Below are positions 19,336-29,257 of a DNA stretch of 64,000 bases, piece after piece. Each line of letters opens with the position of its first letter. Position 1 is the first letter of the stretch. The notes beneath the pieces were generated by a model. It was not told the DNA's origin, made no database searches, and saw only the letters and a program-made list of their open reading frames with translations. The translations under genes and the position numbers were made by a program. The stretch covers positions 496,001-560,000 of the forward strand of contig NZ_JAMLJI010000001.1 in NCBI RefSeq assembly GCF_023712105.1. The letters are read 5' to 3'. The stretch comes from Larsenimonas suaedae. Lineage in GTDB: Bacteria; Pseudomonadota; Gammaproteobacteria; Pseudomonadales; Halomonadaceae.

Positions 19336-19404
19336 GGTTGCCCTCTTCCTTTGGACCTGGATGCGTTTGGGATCAACCCTGTAAAGGTGAACGCATGAAC
19401 GGGA

Positions 19405-19428
19405 AAGGGCCGCACTGTGGCGGCCCTT
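19405..19428 (-). terminator. Hairpin after aspS, probable weak terminator
   Basis: A 9-bp GC-rich stem (AAGGGCCGC / GCGGCCCTT) with a 6-base loop, just beyond the aspS stop. The minus-strand tail is only TTTCCC, so termination may be inefficient and some readthrough to ruvC is possible. Confidence 0.55.
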
Positions 19429-19435
19429 GTCTTGA

Positions 19436-21202
19436 TCATTCGCTGGCTTTTGCCTTCAGGCGAATGTTGAGTTCCTTGAGCTGCTGGGCAGACACATCCC
19501 CTGGCGCATCGGTCATCATGCAGGCCGCACTCTGGGTTTTCGGGAACGCGATCACATCACGGATGGTACGCCCACCGGTCATCAGCATGACAAGCCGGTC
19601 GAGGCCGAAGGCCAGACCACCGTGGGGTGGCGCGCCGAATTGAAGTGCGTCCAGCAGGAAGCCGAATTTTTCAGTGGCTTCCTCTTCACCGATACCAAGC
19701 ACCTCAAAGACCGCTCGCTGCATATCCTGATTGTGAATACGGATCGAGCCGCCGCCGAGTTCGGTGCCGTTCAATACCATGTCGTAGGCACGCGACAGGG
19801 CCTTCTCCGGTGCGGCCTTGAGCTCATCGGCGCTGCAGGACGGTGCGGTAAACGGATGGTGAAGCGCGCTCAGGCGGCCACTGTCTTCACGCTCGAACAT
19901 CGGGAAATCGACGACCCACAGCGGTGCCCACTCACTGGTGTAAAGCTCAAGGTCTTCACCGAGTTTAACGCGCAGCGCACCGAGCGCTTCCGAGACGATC
20001 TTGGCGGTATCGGCACCAAAGAAAACGATGTCGCCATCTTCAGCGCCTACGCGGTCAAGTACGTCACCGACGACGTTTTCCATGAACTTGACGATGGGTG
20101 ACTGCAGCCCCTCAAGGCCGCTGGCGCGATCATTGACCTTGATGTAGGCAAGGCCACGCGCGCCGTAGATGCCCACGAACTTGGTGTATTCGTCGATTTC
20201 CTTGCGGGTGAGCTTGGCGCCATTGGGCACACGAAGCGCCGTCACGCGGCCGTTTTCATCGTTGGCCGGGCCCGAGAACACCTTGAAGTCGACGTGTTTC
20301 AGGAGATCATCGACATCAACCAGCTCAAGCGGGATGCGAAGGTCCGGCTTGTCGGAGCCAAAGCGGCGCATGGCGTCGGCGTAGGTCATCTGCGGGAAGG
20401 CAGGAAGCGTTACATCAAGCACATCGCTGAAGAGCTGACGAATCATCTCCTCGGTCAGGCCCATGATGTCGTTTTCGTCGACGAACGAGGCCTCGAGGTC
20501 GATCTGGGTAAATTCCGGCTGACGGTCGGCGCGCAGGTCCTCGTCGCGGAAACACTTGGCGATCTGATAATAGCGGTCGAAGCCGGACACCATCAGAAGC
20601 TGCTTGAAGAGCTGTGGCGATTGCGGGAGCGCAAAGAACTGACCGCCGTGGGTTCGACTCGGCACCAGATAATCCCGCGCGCCTTCCGGCGTTGCACGCG
20701 TAAGAATCGGTGTTTCGACGTCGAGAAAGTCGTTGCCTTCAAGATAGGCACGGACGCTGTGTGTAATGCGAGAGCGCAGCTTGAAACGCTCGATCATTTC
20801 AGGACGACGCAGATCGATGTAGCGGTACTTGAGACGGGTCTCTTCCCCGACCTTGCCGTGCTCGTCGAGCTGGAACGGCGGCGTGGCTGCAGCGTTCAGG
20901 ACTTCAACGTCGTGGGCGAGCACTTCGATCAGACCAGTTGGCATGTTCGAATTCTGGGTGCCTTCCGGGCGAAGACGAATGCGGCCCTTGATGCGCAGCA
21001 CATACTCGCTTCGCGCCTTGTCCGCCTGTTCGAAGGCATTGGGCGTGTCGGGATCGACGACCACCTGGGCCACGCCTTCGCGGTCGCGCATATCAAGAAA
21101 GATCACGCCCCCGTGGTCGCGGCGGCGATGCACCCAACCACATAGGGTAACGTCGTGATCTACCAGGGTTTCGTTCAATTGGCCGCAATAATGGCTGCGC
21201 AT
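19436..21202 (-). CDS. aspS: Aspartyl-tRNA synthetase
   Basis: 588 residues. An N-terminal OB-fold anticodon-binding domain starts with [22 protein letters not shown]. The class II core carries motif 2 [16 protein letters not shown], a bacterial GAD insertion (about 290-420) and motif 3 FGLDRLVML. It charges tRNA-Asp. It is downstream of an fmdB-type gene on the same strand. Confidence 0.98.
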   Translation of the reverse strand: MRSHYCGQLNETLVDHDVTLCGWVHRRRDHGGVIFLDMRDREGVAQVVVDPDTPNAFEQADKARSEYVLRIKGRIRLRPEGTQNSNMPTGLIEVLAHDVEVLNAAATPPFQLDEHGKVGEETRLKYRYIDLRRPEMIERFKLRSRITHSVRAYLEGNDFLDVETPILTRATPEGARDYLVPSRTHGGQFFALPQSPQLFKQLLMVSGFDRYYQIAKCFRDEDLRADRQPEFTQIDLEASFVDENDIMGLTEEMIRQLFSDVLDVTLPAFPQMTYADAMRRFGSDKPDLRIPLELVDVDDLLKHVDFKVFSGPANDENGRVTALRVPNGAKLTRKEIDEYTKFVGIYGARGLAYIKVNDRASGLEGLQSPIVKFMENVVGDVLDRVGAEDGDIVFFGADTAKIVSEALGALRVKLGEDLELYTSEWAPLWVVDFPMFEREDSGRLSALHHPFTAPSCSADELKAAPEKALSRAYDMVLNGTELGGGSIRIHNQDMQRAVFEVLGIGEEEATEKFGFLLDALQFGAPPHGGLAFGLDRLVMLMTGGRTIRDVIAFPKTQSAACMMTDAPGDVSAQQLKELNIRLKAKASE

Positions 21203-21243
21203 GCTAAATCAATCCCGTCATGTTGTTTGATGGAAAATGGAAA

Positions 21244-21274
21244 CGGCTCGCTTGTTGAGGCAAGCAGAGCCGTG
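21244..21274 (-). terminator. Stem-loop between fmdB and aspS
   Basis: A 7-bp stem ACGGCTC/GAGCCGT extended by CTTG/CAAG around a 6-base loop. There is no T run directly after it, so it may be a partial terminator or an mRNA-processing site lowering aspS readthrough. Confidence 0.4.
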
Positions 21275-21301
21275 AAATGTCAGATCGACATGAGTGTCGG
21301 A

Positions 21302-21559
21302 TCAGTTTGACGAGGTGCTTGAGTCGCTCGCCTTTGGTGCGGTCGACGTGTCGCCATTGGCCAGATTCTTCTTGGCGCCGGATTTGAAATCGGTTTCGTA
21401 CCAGCCGCCTCCGGCCAGTCTGAATCCAGCGGCGGATACGAGCCGCGTCAATGCCTGTTCATCGCAGGCCGGGCACTGCGTCAGTGGTTCGGCGCTGATT
21501 TTTTGCAGTTTCTCAAGGCGCTGACCGCACGCCTTGCATTGGTATTCGTAGATGGGCAT
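21302..21559 (-). CDS. FmdB-family zinc ribbon protein
   Basis: 85 residues. MPIYEYQCKACG starts a zinc ribbon with a CxxC pair at 8-11 and a second at about 31-34 (CPAC); the tail is Ser/Thr/Asn-rich and probably disordered. The family is named for a putative regulator of formamidase, but its role is unknown; many bacteria carry it next to aspS. The conserved G-W-Y segment is present (LAGGGWYETDF). Confidence 0.85.
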   Translation of the reverse strand: MPIYEYQCKACGQRLEKLQKISAEPLTQCPACDEQALTRLVSAAGFRLAGGGWYETDFKSGAKKNLANGDTSTAPKASDSSTSSN

Positions 21560-21753
21560 GTTAGTTGATCCTAAAAATGGCGATCTCTAACGAATCGCGA
21601 CGACTCTACCACCCAAGCGGTGGCGTCCAGCGCTGATATCGGGACTAGATGTTTCAAACTCAAGTCGCTACAGCAACAATGCCAACCGGCGCCCCATTAT
21701 AGCGCGGCTTCAACCTTATGGGGCAACCCGGATTACATCGAGATGGAGCTTTC

Positions 21754-22695
21754 ATGAACGCAGTGCTTCTAGACACCGACTCACTGGGCAGTGGTTTGGA
21801 TTTTTCAGAGCTTGAGCGCGTGCTGCCGGGCATCGTCTGTTACGGCATGACCGAAAAAAACGACGTGATGGAACGAGTTGAGCACGCGGACGTCGTATTG
21901 ACCAATAAAGTCGTGATCGATGCCGAGACGATGGCCTCGGCCAAACATCTCAAGCTGATCTGTGTTCTGGCGACCGGCACCAATAATGTTGATCTCGAGA
22001 CGGCCCGCGCGCGTGGCATCGAGGTTCGAAACGTGACCAACTACGGTACCGCATCGGTTGCCCAGCATACCCTGATGATGATGCTGGCCTTGGCAACGAA
22101 GCTGCCAAGCTATCAGCAGGATGTACGTCAGGGTGCCTGGGAAGAAAGTCCATTTTTCTGCCTGCTCGGCCACCCTGTCACCCAGCTTGCCGGCAAGACG
22201 CTGGTGATCGTCGGCTCGGGCACACTTGGCAAACACGTCGCGCGCCTTGCCGAGGCATTCGAGATGAACGTGCACTTCAGTGCCCGCCCCGGTTCGACGG
22301 ATGATGTCCGCCCGTCACTCATGACGCTACTACCGTCTGCAGATGTTGTCTCGCTCCATTGCCCGTTGACCACGGAGACCGAGCATCTGATCGACGATGC
22401 GGCGCTCAAGGCAATGAAGCCAGAGGCGTTTTTGGTGAACTGCGCGCGTGGTGGTGTTATCGATGAGAAGGCAGCCTTGAGCGCCCTGCGCGAGAAGCGC
22501 ATTGCCGGGCTTGCGATCGACGTTCTCCCTGAAGAGCCGCCAAGGAAAGGCCACGATGTGTTGCAGGCCCTTCGCGATGAGCCTGCACTTAACCTGATCG
22601 TGACACCCCACAGCGCCTGGGCTTCCCACGAGGCGCGTCAGACCATTATTGAACTGACTGCCAAAAACGTGATTGAGGTGTTTGAAGAACGATAG
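21754..22695 (+). CDS. D-2-hydroxyacid dehydrogenase, glycerate/hydroxypyruvate reductase-like
   Basis: 313 residues from the ATG at 21754 (TGGAG upstream); an ATG 12 codons earlier adds a non-conserved extension. The NAD site is VIVGSGTLGKHVA, with the catalytic Arg in NCARGGVIDE, the Glu in DVLPEEPP and the His in TPHSAWAS. It reversibly reduces a 2-keto acid; HprA-type glycerate dehydrogenase is the closest match I can name. Its 3' end converges with corA, 2 bp apart. Confidence 0.85.
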   Translation: MNAVLLDTDSLGSGLDFSELERVLPGIVCYGMTEKNDVMERVEHADVVLTNKVVIDAETMASAKHLKLICVLATGTNNVDLETARARGIEVRNVTNYGTASVAQHTLMMMLALATKLPSYQQDVRQGAWEESPFFCLLGHPVTQLAGKTLVIVGSGTLGKHVARLAEAFEMNVHFSARPGSTDDVRPSLMTLLPSADVVSLHCPLTTETEHLIDDAALKAMKPEAFLVNCARGGVIDEKAALSALREKRIAGLAIDVLPEEPPRKGHDVLQALRDEPALNLIVTPHSAWASHEARQTIIELTAKNVIEVFEER

Positions 22696-22697
22696 GG

Positions 22698-23648
22698 TTA
22701 AAGCCAACGTTTCCACTTGAAAAACGAATAGGTGCCAAGCGCTGACAAACACATCATCCCAAGCGCCATGGGATAGCCAAGGGTCAGATTAAGCTCCGGC
22801 ATGAACTGAAAGTTCATGCCGTAAATGCTTGCGATCAAGGTTGGCGGCATGAACACCACTGCAGCTACCGAGAAGATCTTGATGATCCGGCTCTGATCCA
22901 TGTTGGTGAAGCCCATGGCCACATCGAGCAGAAACTTGATCTTTTCGAAGATAAAGGCGGTGTGTGGGTGCAACGAGTCGATATCTCGCAACATGTTGGT
23001 GATTTCATCACGCCGGGTTTGCCCCTGCGCCTGATCACCGGCGTGACGCATCATGTTGCGCAGTGCCCGTTGGGTATCCAGAAGCGACAATCGAACGGTG
23101 TCGTTGTACCCCTCCTGCGTCAGTAGATCCTTCAACGTATCCTCAAGTGCGTCTGGCGTCATCGCCTGATCGCTGATGCGTTCCAATGTGGCGTAGATAT
23201 CCTCGATTTGGTCGGCCAGATAGTCGATTTTCATCTCCATCAGCGCCAAAAAGATTGCCCAGGGCGACTGTGGGCGCAAACGTTGGCGGCGAAGATGGTT
23301 TCGAAACAGGCGCAACATTCCGGTCTCTTCGGTTCGAAGCGTGACTAGAAGCGTTTCCGAGAGATGAAATGAGACGTTGATGCCTTTCGCTTCTCGCTTT
23401 TGCCGATGAGGGAACAGCGATGTAACCCGAATGCCATCGCTATTGATCTGAAAGCGCGATGACGACTCGATTTCATCGAGGTCATCAAGGGTTGGCAGCT
23501 CCTTGGTGAACAGTGTCTGAAGCCACTCATGTTCGCTTTGATCCGGCTGACAGGCATCGATCCATAGACTGTGTTCCGGAAGCCTCCCTTCCGGAAGCTG
23601 CTCGAGGGTGCGCAGTCGTTCCCCGTCGTTGTAATAAATCGTTATCAT
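22698..23648 (-). CDS. corA: CorA-family divalent cation transporter
   Basis: 316 residues. A large cytoplasmic N-terminal funnel domain is followed by two C-terminal membrane helices. The signature YGMNF lies at the end of the first helix. Residues after it (MPEL) match the short outer loop. It probably moves Mg2+ (or Co2+/Ni2+). The helical connector has the usual long amphipathic segment at 190-240. Confidence 0.92.
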   Translation of the reverse strand: MITIYYNDGERLRTLEQLPEGRLPEHSLWIDACQPDQSEHEWLQTLFTKELPTLDDLDEIESSSRFQINSDGIRVTSLFPHRQKREAKGINVSFHLSETLLVTLRTEETGMLRLFRNHLRRQRLRPQSPWAIFLALMEMKIDYLADQIEDIYATLERISDQAMTPDALEDTLKDLLTQEGYNDTVRLSLLDTQRALRNMMRHAGDQAQGQTRRDEITNMLRDIDSLHPHTAFIFEKIKFLLDVAMGFTNMDQSRIIKIFSVAAVVFMPPTLIASIYGMNFQFMPELNLTLGYPMALGMMCLSALGTYSFFKWKRWL

Positions 23649-23814
23649 TTTATTCCTTAGATCAAGATAACGGTATAAAAATATCTATCTGATATCATGG
23701 CCCAATCACGACATCACCAACTTTCCCGAATATAGTGCATTGATATGAAGTACTTGCGTTTATAACAATGAAAAGAGAAGGTGTTGTGACTCGACAAACA
23801 CTACAGGACATATC

Positions 23815-24762
23815 ATGACAACTACTCCCATTATTTTCGACACGGACCCAGGCGTTGATGATGCACAGGCAATTGCACTGATTCTTGCAGACCCGGCCAT
23901 CGAGGTCGTTGGCATGACGACCACCTACGGTAATGTTCCGGTCGAAACAGCAACGTCCAATGCCCTACTCTTGACCGAGTTGGCCGGCCAGACTGTCCCG
24001 GTCGCACAGGGCGCGGCACGACCGCTCAGCAAGACACCCAACCCCTTCCCGACCTTCGTTCATGGCGTCAATGGCCTTGGAGACATCGACCTGCCCTCAC
24101 CCAAAACACAGGCTGTCGATCAGACCGCTGCGCAGTTTCTGGTTGAAAAGACCAAGGAGCGTCCGGGTGAACTAACGCTTGTAGCCGTCGGCCCGCTGGG
24201 TAATCTCGCAACAGCACTTCAGATCGACCCCAACATCGTCGACCGCGTCAAACAGGTCGTCATCATGGGGGGAAGCGTCAAGCAAGGTGGCAACGTAACG
24301 CCTGTGGCAGAAGCCAACATCTACTCAGACCCCCACGCGGCGCAGCGAGTATTCAACGCCGGCTGGCCTGTCGTGATGGTGGGCCTTGATGTGACTCACA
24401 AGACACACCTAAGCCCTGATCGCATGGCTCGGATTCAGGCCGCTCAAGGCGAACTTGGCCGTGTGCTCGGTGAAAGCTATGGGTTCTATGCCGACTTCTA
24501 TCGCAAGGCGCTGGGCATTGATGGCTGCTGCCCCCACGACAGCTGCGCGGTTGCCTGGCTCAAGAAACCGGAATTGTTCAAGACCGTTCGTGGCCACCTG
24601 AATGTCGTGACCGAAGGCCTTGCTCAAGGCCAGACCGTATTCGCCCCCGAGGAAGCAACATTCGCTGAGCCGCGCTGGTCTCAGACGCCGTTGATCGATG
24701 TCTGCATGGACATTGACGGTGACGCGGTTTCCCAGTGGATCGAGGACACCCTGACCACCTGA
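23815..24762 (+). CDS. Inosine-uridine preferring nucleoside hydrolase
   Basis: 315 residues. The N-terminal calcium-binding cluster DTDPGVDDA is exact. Other family segments are TYGNVPVETATSNAL and VIMGGSVKQGGNVTPVAEAN, with a catalytic-region HDSCAVAW near the C-terminus. It hydrolyses ribonucleosides to base and ribose for salvage. It stands alone with its own terminator; which nucleoside it prefers cannot be read from the sequence. An AGGA site precedes the ATG. Confidence 0.9.
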   Translation: MTTTPIIFDTDPGVDDAQAIALILADPAIEVVGMTTTYGNVPVETATSNALLLTELAGQTVPVAQGAARPLSKTPNPFPTFVHGVNGLGDIDLPSPKTQAVDQTAAQFLVEKTKERPGELTLVAVGPLGNLATALQIDPNIVDRVKQVVIMGGSVKQGGNVTPVAEANIYSDPHAAQRVFNAGWPVVMVGLDVTHKTHLSPDRMARIQAAQGELGRVLGESYGFYADFYRKALGIDGCCPHDSCAVAWLKKPELFKTVRGHLNVVTEGLAQGQTVFAPEEATFAEPRWSQTPLIDVCMDIDGDAVSQWIEDTLTT

Positions 24763-24788
24763 TCCCCCGTTTATTTTCGAGTTTCATC

Positions 24789-24824
24789 AAGAGCATTGGC
24801 GCAATCGTCAGTGCTCTTTTATTC
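24789..24824 (+). terminator. Rho-independent terminator after the nucleoside hydrolase
   Basis: A 10-bp stem (AAGAGCATTG with CAGTGCTCTT, one G-T pair) and a 10-base loop, followed by TTTTATT. It isolates the nucleoside hydrolase from the trehalose operon. Confidence 0.75.
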
Positions 24825-24906
24825 TTAAGCTCATGCTAATCATGTTCGTTCACGTTCATCGGTCTGCCCTGGTCGTGCACGACTTACCCCAGGAGACGTA
24901 GTTCCA

Positions 24907-25665
24907 ATGGATGCCTCTTCACTGCCCGCGCCCCCCTGCCTGAATCTTGAGGAGCAAGCCTGGGCCTTGTTTCTTGACCTCGACGGTACGCTCGCGCCAT
25001 TGCAGGATCATCCAGACGATGTCGTGCTGTCGGAAGAGCTTCTGGACGTCCTTACTCAACTCAGTGCCCGACTGAACGGCGCGGTTGCGATTGTCAGCGG
25101 GCGCGCCATCGCAAATCTTGATGGGCTGATTTCACCGGTGAAACTGGCACTTGCCGGTCAGCACGGCGCGGAGCGACGTACTGTTGACGGGACGTATCAT
25201 GCCGCCGAACAAAATGCGCTGATGACTGACATCAAGCACGCTCTTCAAACCTTCGTTTCAGCCCATGAAGGGCTGGGACTTGAGGACAAGGGCGCAAGCC
25301 TTGCGCTTCATTACCGAAACGCACCGCACCATGAAGATGCTCTCAGAGCGCATATCAGGAAATTGCTCGAAGACTGCGAGGGCGTGGTCAGCGCCCACGA
25401 TGGCAAGTGCGTGATTGAATTGCGCACGGGTACGGCTCACAAGGGCCACGCCATCAAGGCCTTCATGCAGGAACCCCCTTTTGCAGATCGGACACCGATT
25501 TTTCTGGGCGATGATGTAACCGACGAGGACGGCTTCAATACCGTCAATCACGTAAACGGGCTGAGCATTAAAGTCGGCACTGGCGACACCACCGCCCGTT
25601 ACCGATTAGAAGGTCCCGAAACGGTTATTGAGTGGCTAATGACGTCACTGAACTCACACAGGTAA
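24907..25665 (+). CDS. otsB: Trehalose-6-phosphate phosphatase
   Basis: 252 residues, HAD superfamily. Motif I FLDLDGTLAPLQDHPDDV, VSGRAIANLDGL, GQHGAERR and motif IV FLGDDVTDEDGFNTV are all present. It releases trehalose from trehalose-6-phosphate. It is the first gene of otsB-GH15-otsA; trehalose is a compatible solute for salt stress. AGGAG lies before the ATG. Confidence 0.96.
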   Translation: MDASSLPAPPCLNLEEQAWALFLDLDGTLAPLQDHPDDVVLSEELLDVLTQLSARLNGAVAIVSGRAIANLDGLISPVKLALAGQHGAERRTVDGTYHAAEQNALMTDIKHALQTFVSAHEGLGLEDKGASLALHYRNAPHHEDALRAHIRKLLEDCEGVVSAHDGKCVIELRTGTAHKGHAIKAFMQEPPFADRTPIFLGDDVTDEDGFNTVNHVNGLSIKVGTGDTTARYRLEGPETVIEWLMTSLNSHR

Positions 25666-25671
25666 TGTGTC

Positions 25672-27453
25672 ATGACAACGCTTGAACAGGCTCTGGTAGG
25701 CAATTGCAGTATCTCGGCATTGATCGATGAGCGTGCAAGCGTTGTCTGGGCCTGCCTGCCGCGTCTGGATGATGACCCTGTCTTCTGTGCGCTGGTCAAC
25801 GACGACGCTCCTGACTATGGACGTTTTGATCTGGCCTTGAGTCATCAGACACACGTCAAACAGCACTACGTTCGAAATACCGCCGTCCTTAGAAGCGTTC
25901 TGACCGATGAGTACGGGCAACAGCTCGAAGTATTCGATTTCGCCCCGCGATTCGAGCAGTTCGGACGTTCGTTTCGCCCCCATACGCTGGTTCGACACGT
26001 ACGGCCACTCAAGGGCTCTCCTCGCCTGGTCGTGGGCGTTTATCCCTGTGGCGAGCAGGGGCGACCGCTTCGTCAGATCACCCATGGCAGCCATCATGTT
26101 CGCTACATTGGCGAACAGCGCACCCTGCGCTTGACCAGCAATGCGCCGGTTACGGCGGTGCTCGATGCCCGGCCGTTTCTGGTCGATGGCCCCATCACGT
26201 TCCTGTTCGGTGACGATGAAACCGTGACGGATGCCCCGGAACTGATCGGTGAGCGCTTTTTGAACAGTACCCGTCATTATTGGCAGTCCTGGGTTCGCAA
26301 CCTGGCGGTTCCCTACGAATGGCAGGACGTGGTGATTCGCTCGGCAATCACCTTGAAACTCAATACGTTCGAAGACACCGGCGGCGTTATCGCGGCGGTC
26401 ACGTCCTCGATTCCGGAAGCGCCCAACACGCCGCGCACCTGGGATTATCGTTTCTGCTGGTTGAGAGATGCCTGCTTCGTGGTCGCCGCGCTCAATCAGC
26501 TTGGCGTGACCCAGACGATGGAAGGCTTTCTTCGCTACATCATCAACATCGCCGCCGAGAGTGACGACGGCTACCTTCAGCCCGTCTACAAGCTCAACGG
26601 CCAGGCGAGACTCGATGAAATGGTCATCGAGTCCCTGACGGGCTATCGCGGCATGGGGCCGGTTCGTTTCGGAAACGACGCCTATCATCAGGTGCAAAAT
26701 GATGTCTATGGCTCGGTTATTCTGGCGGCGGCGCACATGTTTTTTGACCACCGCCTGCCGCGCCAGGGCGACCAGCAACTGTTTGAACAGCTCGAGCGGC
26801 TGGGGCACAAGGCTTCAAAGGTCTACGACACAGCGGATGCGGGACTTTGGGAGTTTCGAGGGCGTGCGGAAGTCCATACCTTTTCCGCTGTCATGTGCTG
26901 GGCCGCCTGCAATACGCTTGCGCGGATCGCGCAGAAGCTTGGCTTGAAGGAACGTCATCAGGCCTGGATCGAGCAGGCAGACACCATGCACCGAGCAATC
27001 TGCACCCGGGCCTGGAACGCCGACAAACGCGCGTTTGCTTCCGCCTTTGGCGGCGCCGACATGGACGCCTCACTGCTGCTGCTCCATCGGCTTGGATTTA
27101 TCGAGGCCAGTGACCCCCGCTTTGCACAAACCGTCGGAGCCATCGAGCGCGAGCTCAAACAGGGGGATTATTTTTACCGCTATGTTATCCCAGATGATTT
27201 TGGTGTGCCGGACGTATCCTTTACCGTATGCAACTTCTGGTACATCGACGCGCTCGTGGCGCTGGGTCGCCGTGATGAAGCTCGTACGCTCTATGAGCGT
27301 CTGATCAGTCAGCGCAACGCGTTCGGATTGCTATCTGAAGATATAGACCCCACAACGGGGGAGCTCTGGGGCAACATGCCCCAGACATACAGCATGGTCG
27401 GGCTGATCAATTCGGCCCGGCTGCTGAGTAAACCATGGGAGGAAGTCTTTTGA
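25672..27453 (+). CDS. Glycoside hydrolase family 15 protein (glucoamylase/trehalase-like)
   Basis: 593 residues. An N-terminal GH15 beta-sandwich (about 1-220) is followed by the alpha/alpha barrel. RTWDYRFCWLRDA carries the substrate pocket, GLWEFRG the putative catalytic acid Glu, and LLSEDIDPTTGELWGNMPQTYS the catalytic base Glu. GH15 includes glucoamylase, glucodextranase and mycobacterial-type trehalase. Lying 6 bp after otsB and overlapping otsA, a trehalase or a role in trehalose/glucan turnover is the best inference. No signal peptide is visible, so it is cytoplasmic. Confidence 0.92.
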   Translation: MTTLEQALVGNCSISALIDERASVVWACLPRLDDDPVFCALVNDDAPDYGRFDLALSHQTHVKQHYVRNTAVLRSVLTDEYGQQLEVFDFAPRFEQFGRSFRPHTLVRHVRPLKGSPRLVVGVYPCGEQGRPLRQITHGSHHVRYIGEQRTLRLTSNAPVTAVLDARPFLVDGPITFLFGDDETVTDAPELIGERFLNSTRHYWQSWVRNLAVPYEWQDVVIRSAITLKLNTFEDTGGVIAAVTSSIPEAPNTPRTWDYRFCWLRDACFVVAALNQLGVTQTMEGFLRYIINIAAESDDGYLQPVYKLNGQARLDEMVIESLTGYRGMGPVRFGNDAYHQVQNDVYGSVILAAAHMFFDHRLPRQGDQQLFEQLERLGHKASKVYDTADAGLWEFRGRAEVHTFSAVMCWAACNTLARIAQKLGLKERHQAWIEQADTMHRAICTRAWNADKRAFASAFGGADMDASLLLLHRLGFIEASDPRFAQTVGAIERELKQGDYFYRYVIPDDFGVPDVSFTVCNFWYIDALVALGRRDEARTLYERLISQRNAFGLLSEDIDPTTGELWGNMPQTYSMVGLINSARLLSKPWEEVF

Positions 27454-28865
27454 GTGACAAGGAACCAAACAATCGGTTGATTGTAGTCTCCAACCGGGTA
27501 CCTTCACCTAAGGGTGCCGGAGGCAATCAGGGAGGATTGGCCGTCGGTGTCATGAATGCGTTGCAAAAGGCGGATGGTCTTTGGCTGGGCTGGAATGGCG
27601 AAATCGACGGCGATAACAACGCACAATTATCACATTACGACTTTGATGGGGTTCGCTTCGCCACGTTCCCGATCACGGAACACGACCACAAAACCTACTA
27701 CACCGGGTTTTCCAACGAAATTCTATGGCCACTCTTTCACTATCGGCCGGATAAGGTCGAATACAGCCGAGAAAGCCTTGATGGCTATCTTCGAGTCAAT
27801 CAGCGCTTTGCGCGCCACATCAAGCCACTGGTCGAGCCTGATACCCGCGTGTGGGTGCACGACTACCATCTGATCCCGCTTGGCTACTATCTACGCCAGA
27901 CCAGCGTGGATGCCCCGCTCGGCTACTTCCTGCACATCCCCTTTCCTCCGTGGGATGTGGTTCGCATCTTGCCGGAATACGAAGACCTTCTCAGGTATCT
28001 GACTTCATACGACCTGATTGGGCTTCAAACCGAGATCGATCTTAAAAATCTACGCGACTGCATGGTCATGGCGCTCGATGCCAGGGATCTGGGCGATAAC
28101 GTGCTCGAGGTTGAAGGTCGCCGCTTCAAGATCGCAGCTTACCCGATTTCGATCGACGTCAACGATGCCCAGGACCTTGCCAAGAAAGGTGAACAGTCTG
28201 CCACCGGCCAGCGTCTCAAGCGCTCGATCGGAGACCGCCCCCTGGTCATCGGGGTCGACCGGCTGGATTACAGCAAAGGGGTCTACAAGCGCTTTCAGGC
28301 ATTCGAACGGCTGCTCGAAAACGCCGAGCACCAGCGGGGCAATGTGGTCTTTATTCAGATTTCGCCCCCCTCACGCACCGATGTGCACGAATACGCCCAG
28401 CTTCGAAGCACGCTTGAGCGCGTGGCAGGCCATGTCAACGGTCGATTCGCCGACTACGACTGGACACCACTTCGTTACCTGAACCGGGGTTATGGCCGTG
28501 AAGCCGTGTTCGGCTTTCTGCGCCAAAGCCGGGTCGCGCTGCTGACACCGCTGCGTGATGGCATGAACCTGGTGGCCAAGGAATACGTCGCCGCGCAGGA
28601 CCCGGAGGACCCGGGCGTTCTGATCATTTCTCACCTGGCAGGCGCCTCGTGGGAGCTCAAGGACGGCGCACTGGTGTGCAACCCCTACGACATCGACGGG
28701 GTGTCCGACATGCTCGAGCAGGCGCTTGCCATGCCACTTGAGGAGCGCAAGCTTCGCTGGCGACGGATGATGGATGTGCTGGAAACCAACGACATCCATA
28801 ACTGGAGCCAGAACTTTCTGGCAGAGCTTATGGAAATGAAACTCGCCAACAGCGCCTCTCAATAA
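27450..28865 (+). CDS. otsA: Trehalose-6-phosphate synthase (GT20)
   Basis: 471 residues. The donor and acceptor sites VSNRVPSPKGAGGNQGG, VWVHDYHLIPLGYYLR, GVDRLDYSKGV and LRDGMNLVAKEYV are all intact. It joins UDP-glucose and glucose-6-phosphate. I choose the TTG at 27450: it overlaps the GH15 stop as TTGA and has GGGAGGA just upstream. The in-frame ATG at 27435 lacks a ribosome site and places that GGAGGA inside the gene. UDP-glucose would come from GalU, also in this window. Confidence 0.95.
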   Translation: MSDKEPNNRLIVVSNRVPSPKGAGGNQGGLAVGVMNALQKADGLWLGWNGEIDGDNNAQLSHYDFDGVRFATFPITEHDHKTYYTGFSNEILWPLFHYRPDKVEYSRESLDGYLRVNQRFARHIKPLVEPDTRVWVHDYHLIPLGYYLRQTSVDAPLGYFLHIPFPPWDVVRILPEYEDLLRYLTSYDLIGLQTEIDLKNLRDCMVMALDARDLGDNVLEVEGRRFKIAAYPISIDVNDAQDLAKKGEQSATGQRLKRSIGDRPLVIGVDRLDYSKGVYKRFQAFERLLENAEHQRGNVVFIQISPPSRTDVHEYAQLRSTLERVAGHVNGRFADYDWTPLRYLNRGYGREAVFGFLRQSRVALLTPLRDGMNLVAKEYVAAQDPEDPGVLIISHLAGASWELKDGALVCNPYDIDGVSDMLEQALAMPLEERKLRWRRMMDVLETNDIHNWSQNFLAELMEMKLANSASQ

Positions 28866-28888
28866 GGCAATTGCTTCACGGCCGCCGC

Positions 28889-29158
28889 TCAGGCGGTCGT
28901 GAACGCAGCGTACTGCTCATCGGTGTCACACTGTTTTGCAGTCAGCGCATCGACGCGGGCATGTCTTGGCCCGTCGTTCAACCAGGCCCGTAACGCTTCG
29001 ATGTGCTCCTCCCGGCCCTGGGCAAGCACTTCCACGCGGCCATCAGCCAGATTTTTCGCATAACCGGTCACGCCAAGCTCACGCGCCTTGAGCGCCGTTG
29101 CATGGCGAAACCCGACGCCTTGAACGTCTCCAGTAACCCACGCCTTGAAACACGCCAT
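28889..29158 (-). CDS. acyP: Acylphosphatase
   Basis: 89 residues from the ATG giving MACFKAWVTG; in-frame starts farther up extend beyond the family length. The signature VTGDVQGVGFRHATALKARELG holds the catalytic Arg, and the Asn in GYAKNLADGRVEV is the second catalytic residue. It hydrolyses acyl phosphates. It is convergent with otsA and divergent from the NMN adenylyltransferase. Confidence 0.95.
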   Translation of the reverse strand: MACFKAWVTGDVQGVGFRHATALKARELGVTGYAKNLADGRVEVLAQGREEHIEALRAWLNDGPRHARVDALTAKQCDTDEQYAAFTTA

Positions 29159-29257
29159 CGATTTTCCTCCTGCCCGGTATAAGCTTGAATGCCTCATTGA
29201 ATTGCGTCCCACGCCATAGTTGCGATAATGCGTGCGTTCACGCCCAAGAGAGTACCC

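Noticed and set aside
25654-26808. 384-residue minus-strand frame opposite the GH15 gene
   Set aside because: The GH15 reading has catalytic motifs and operon spacing; the antisense frame has neither.
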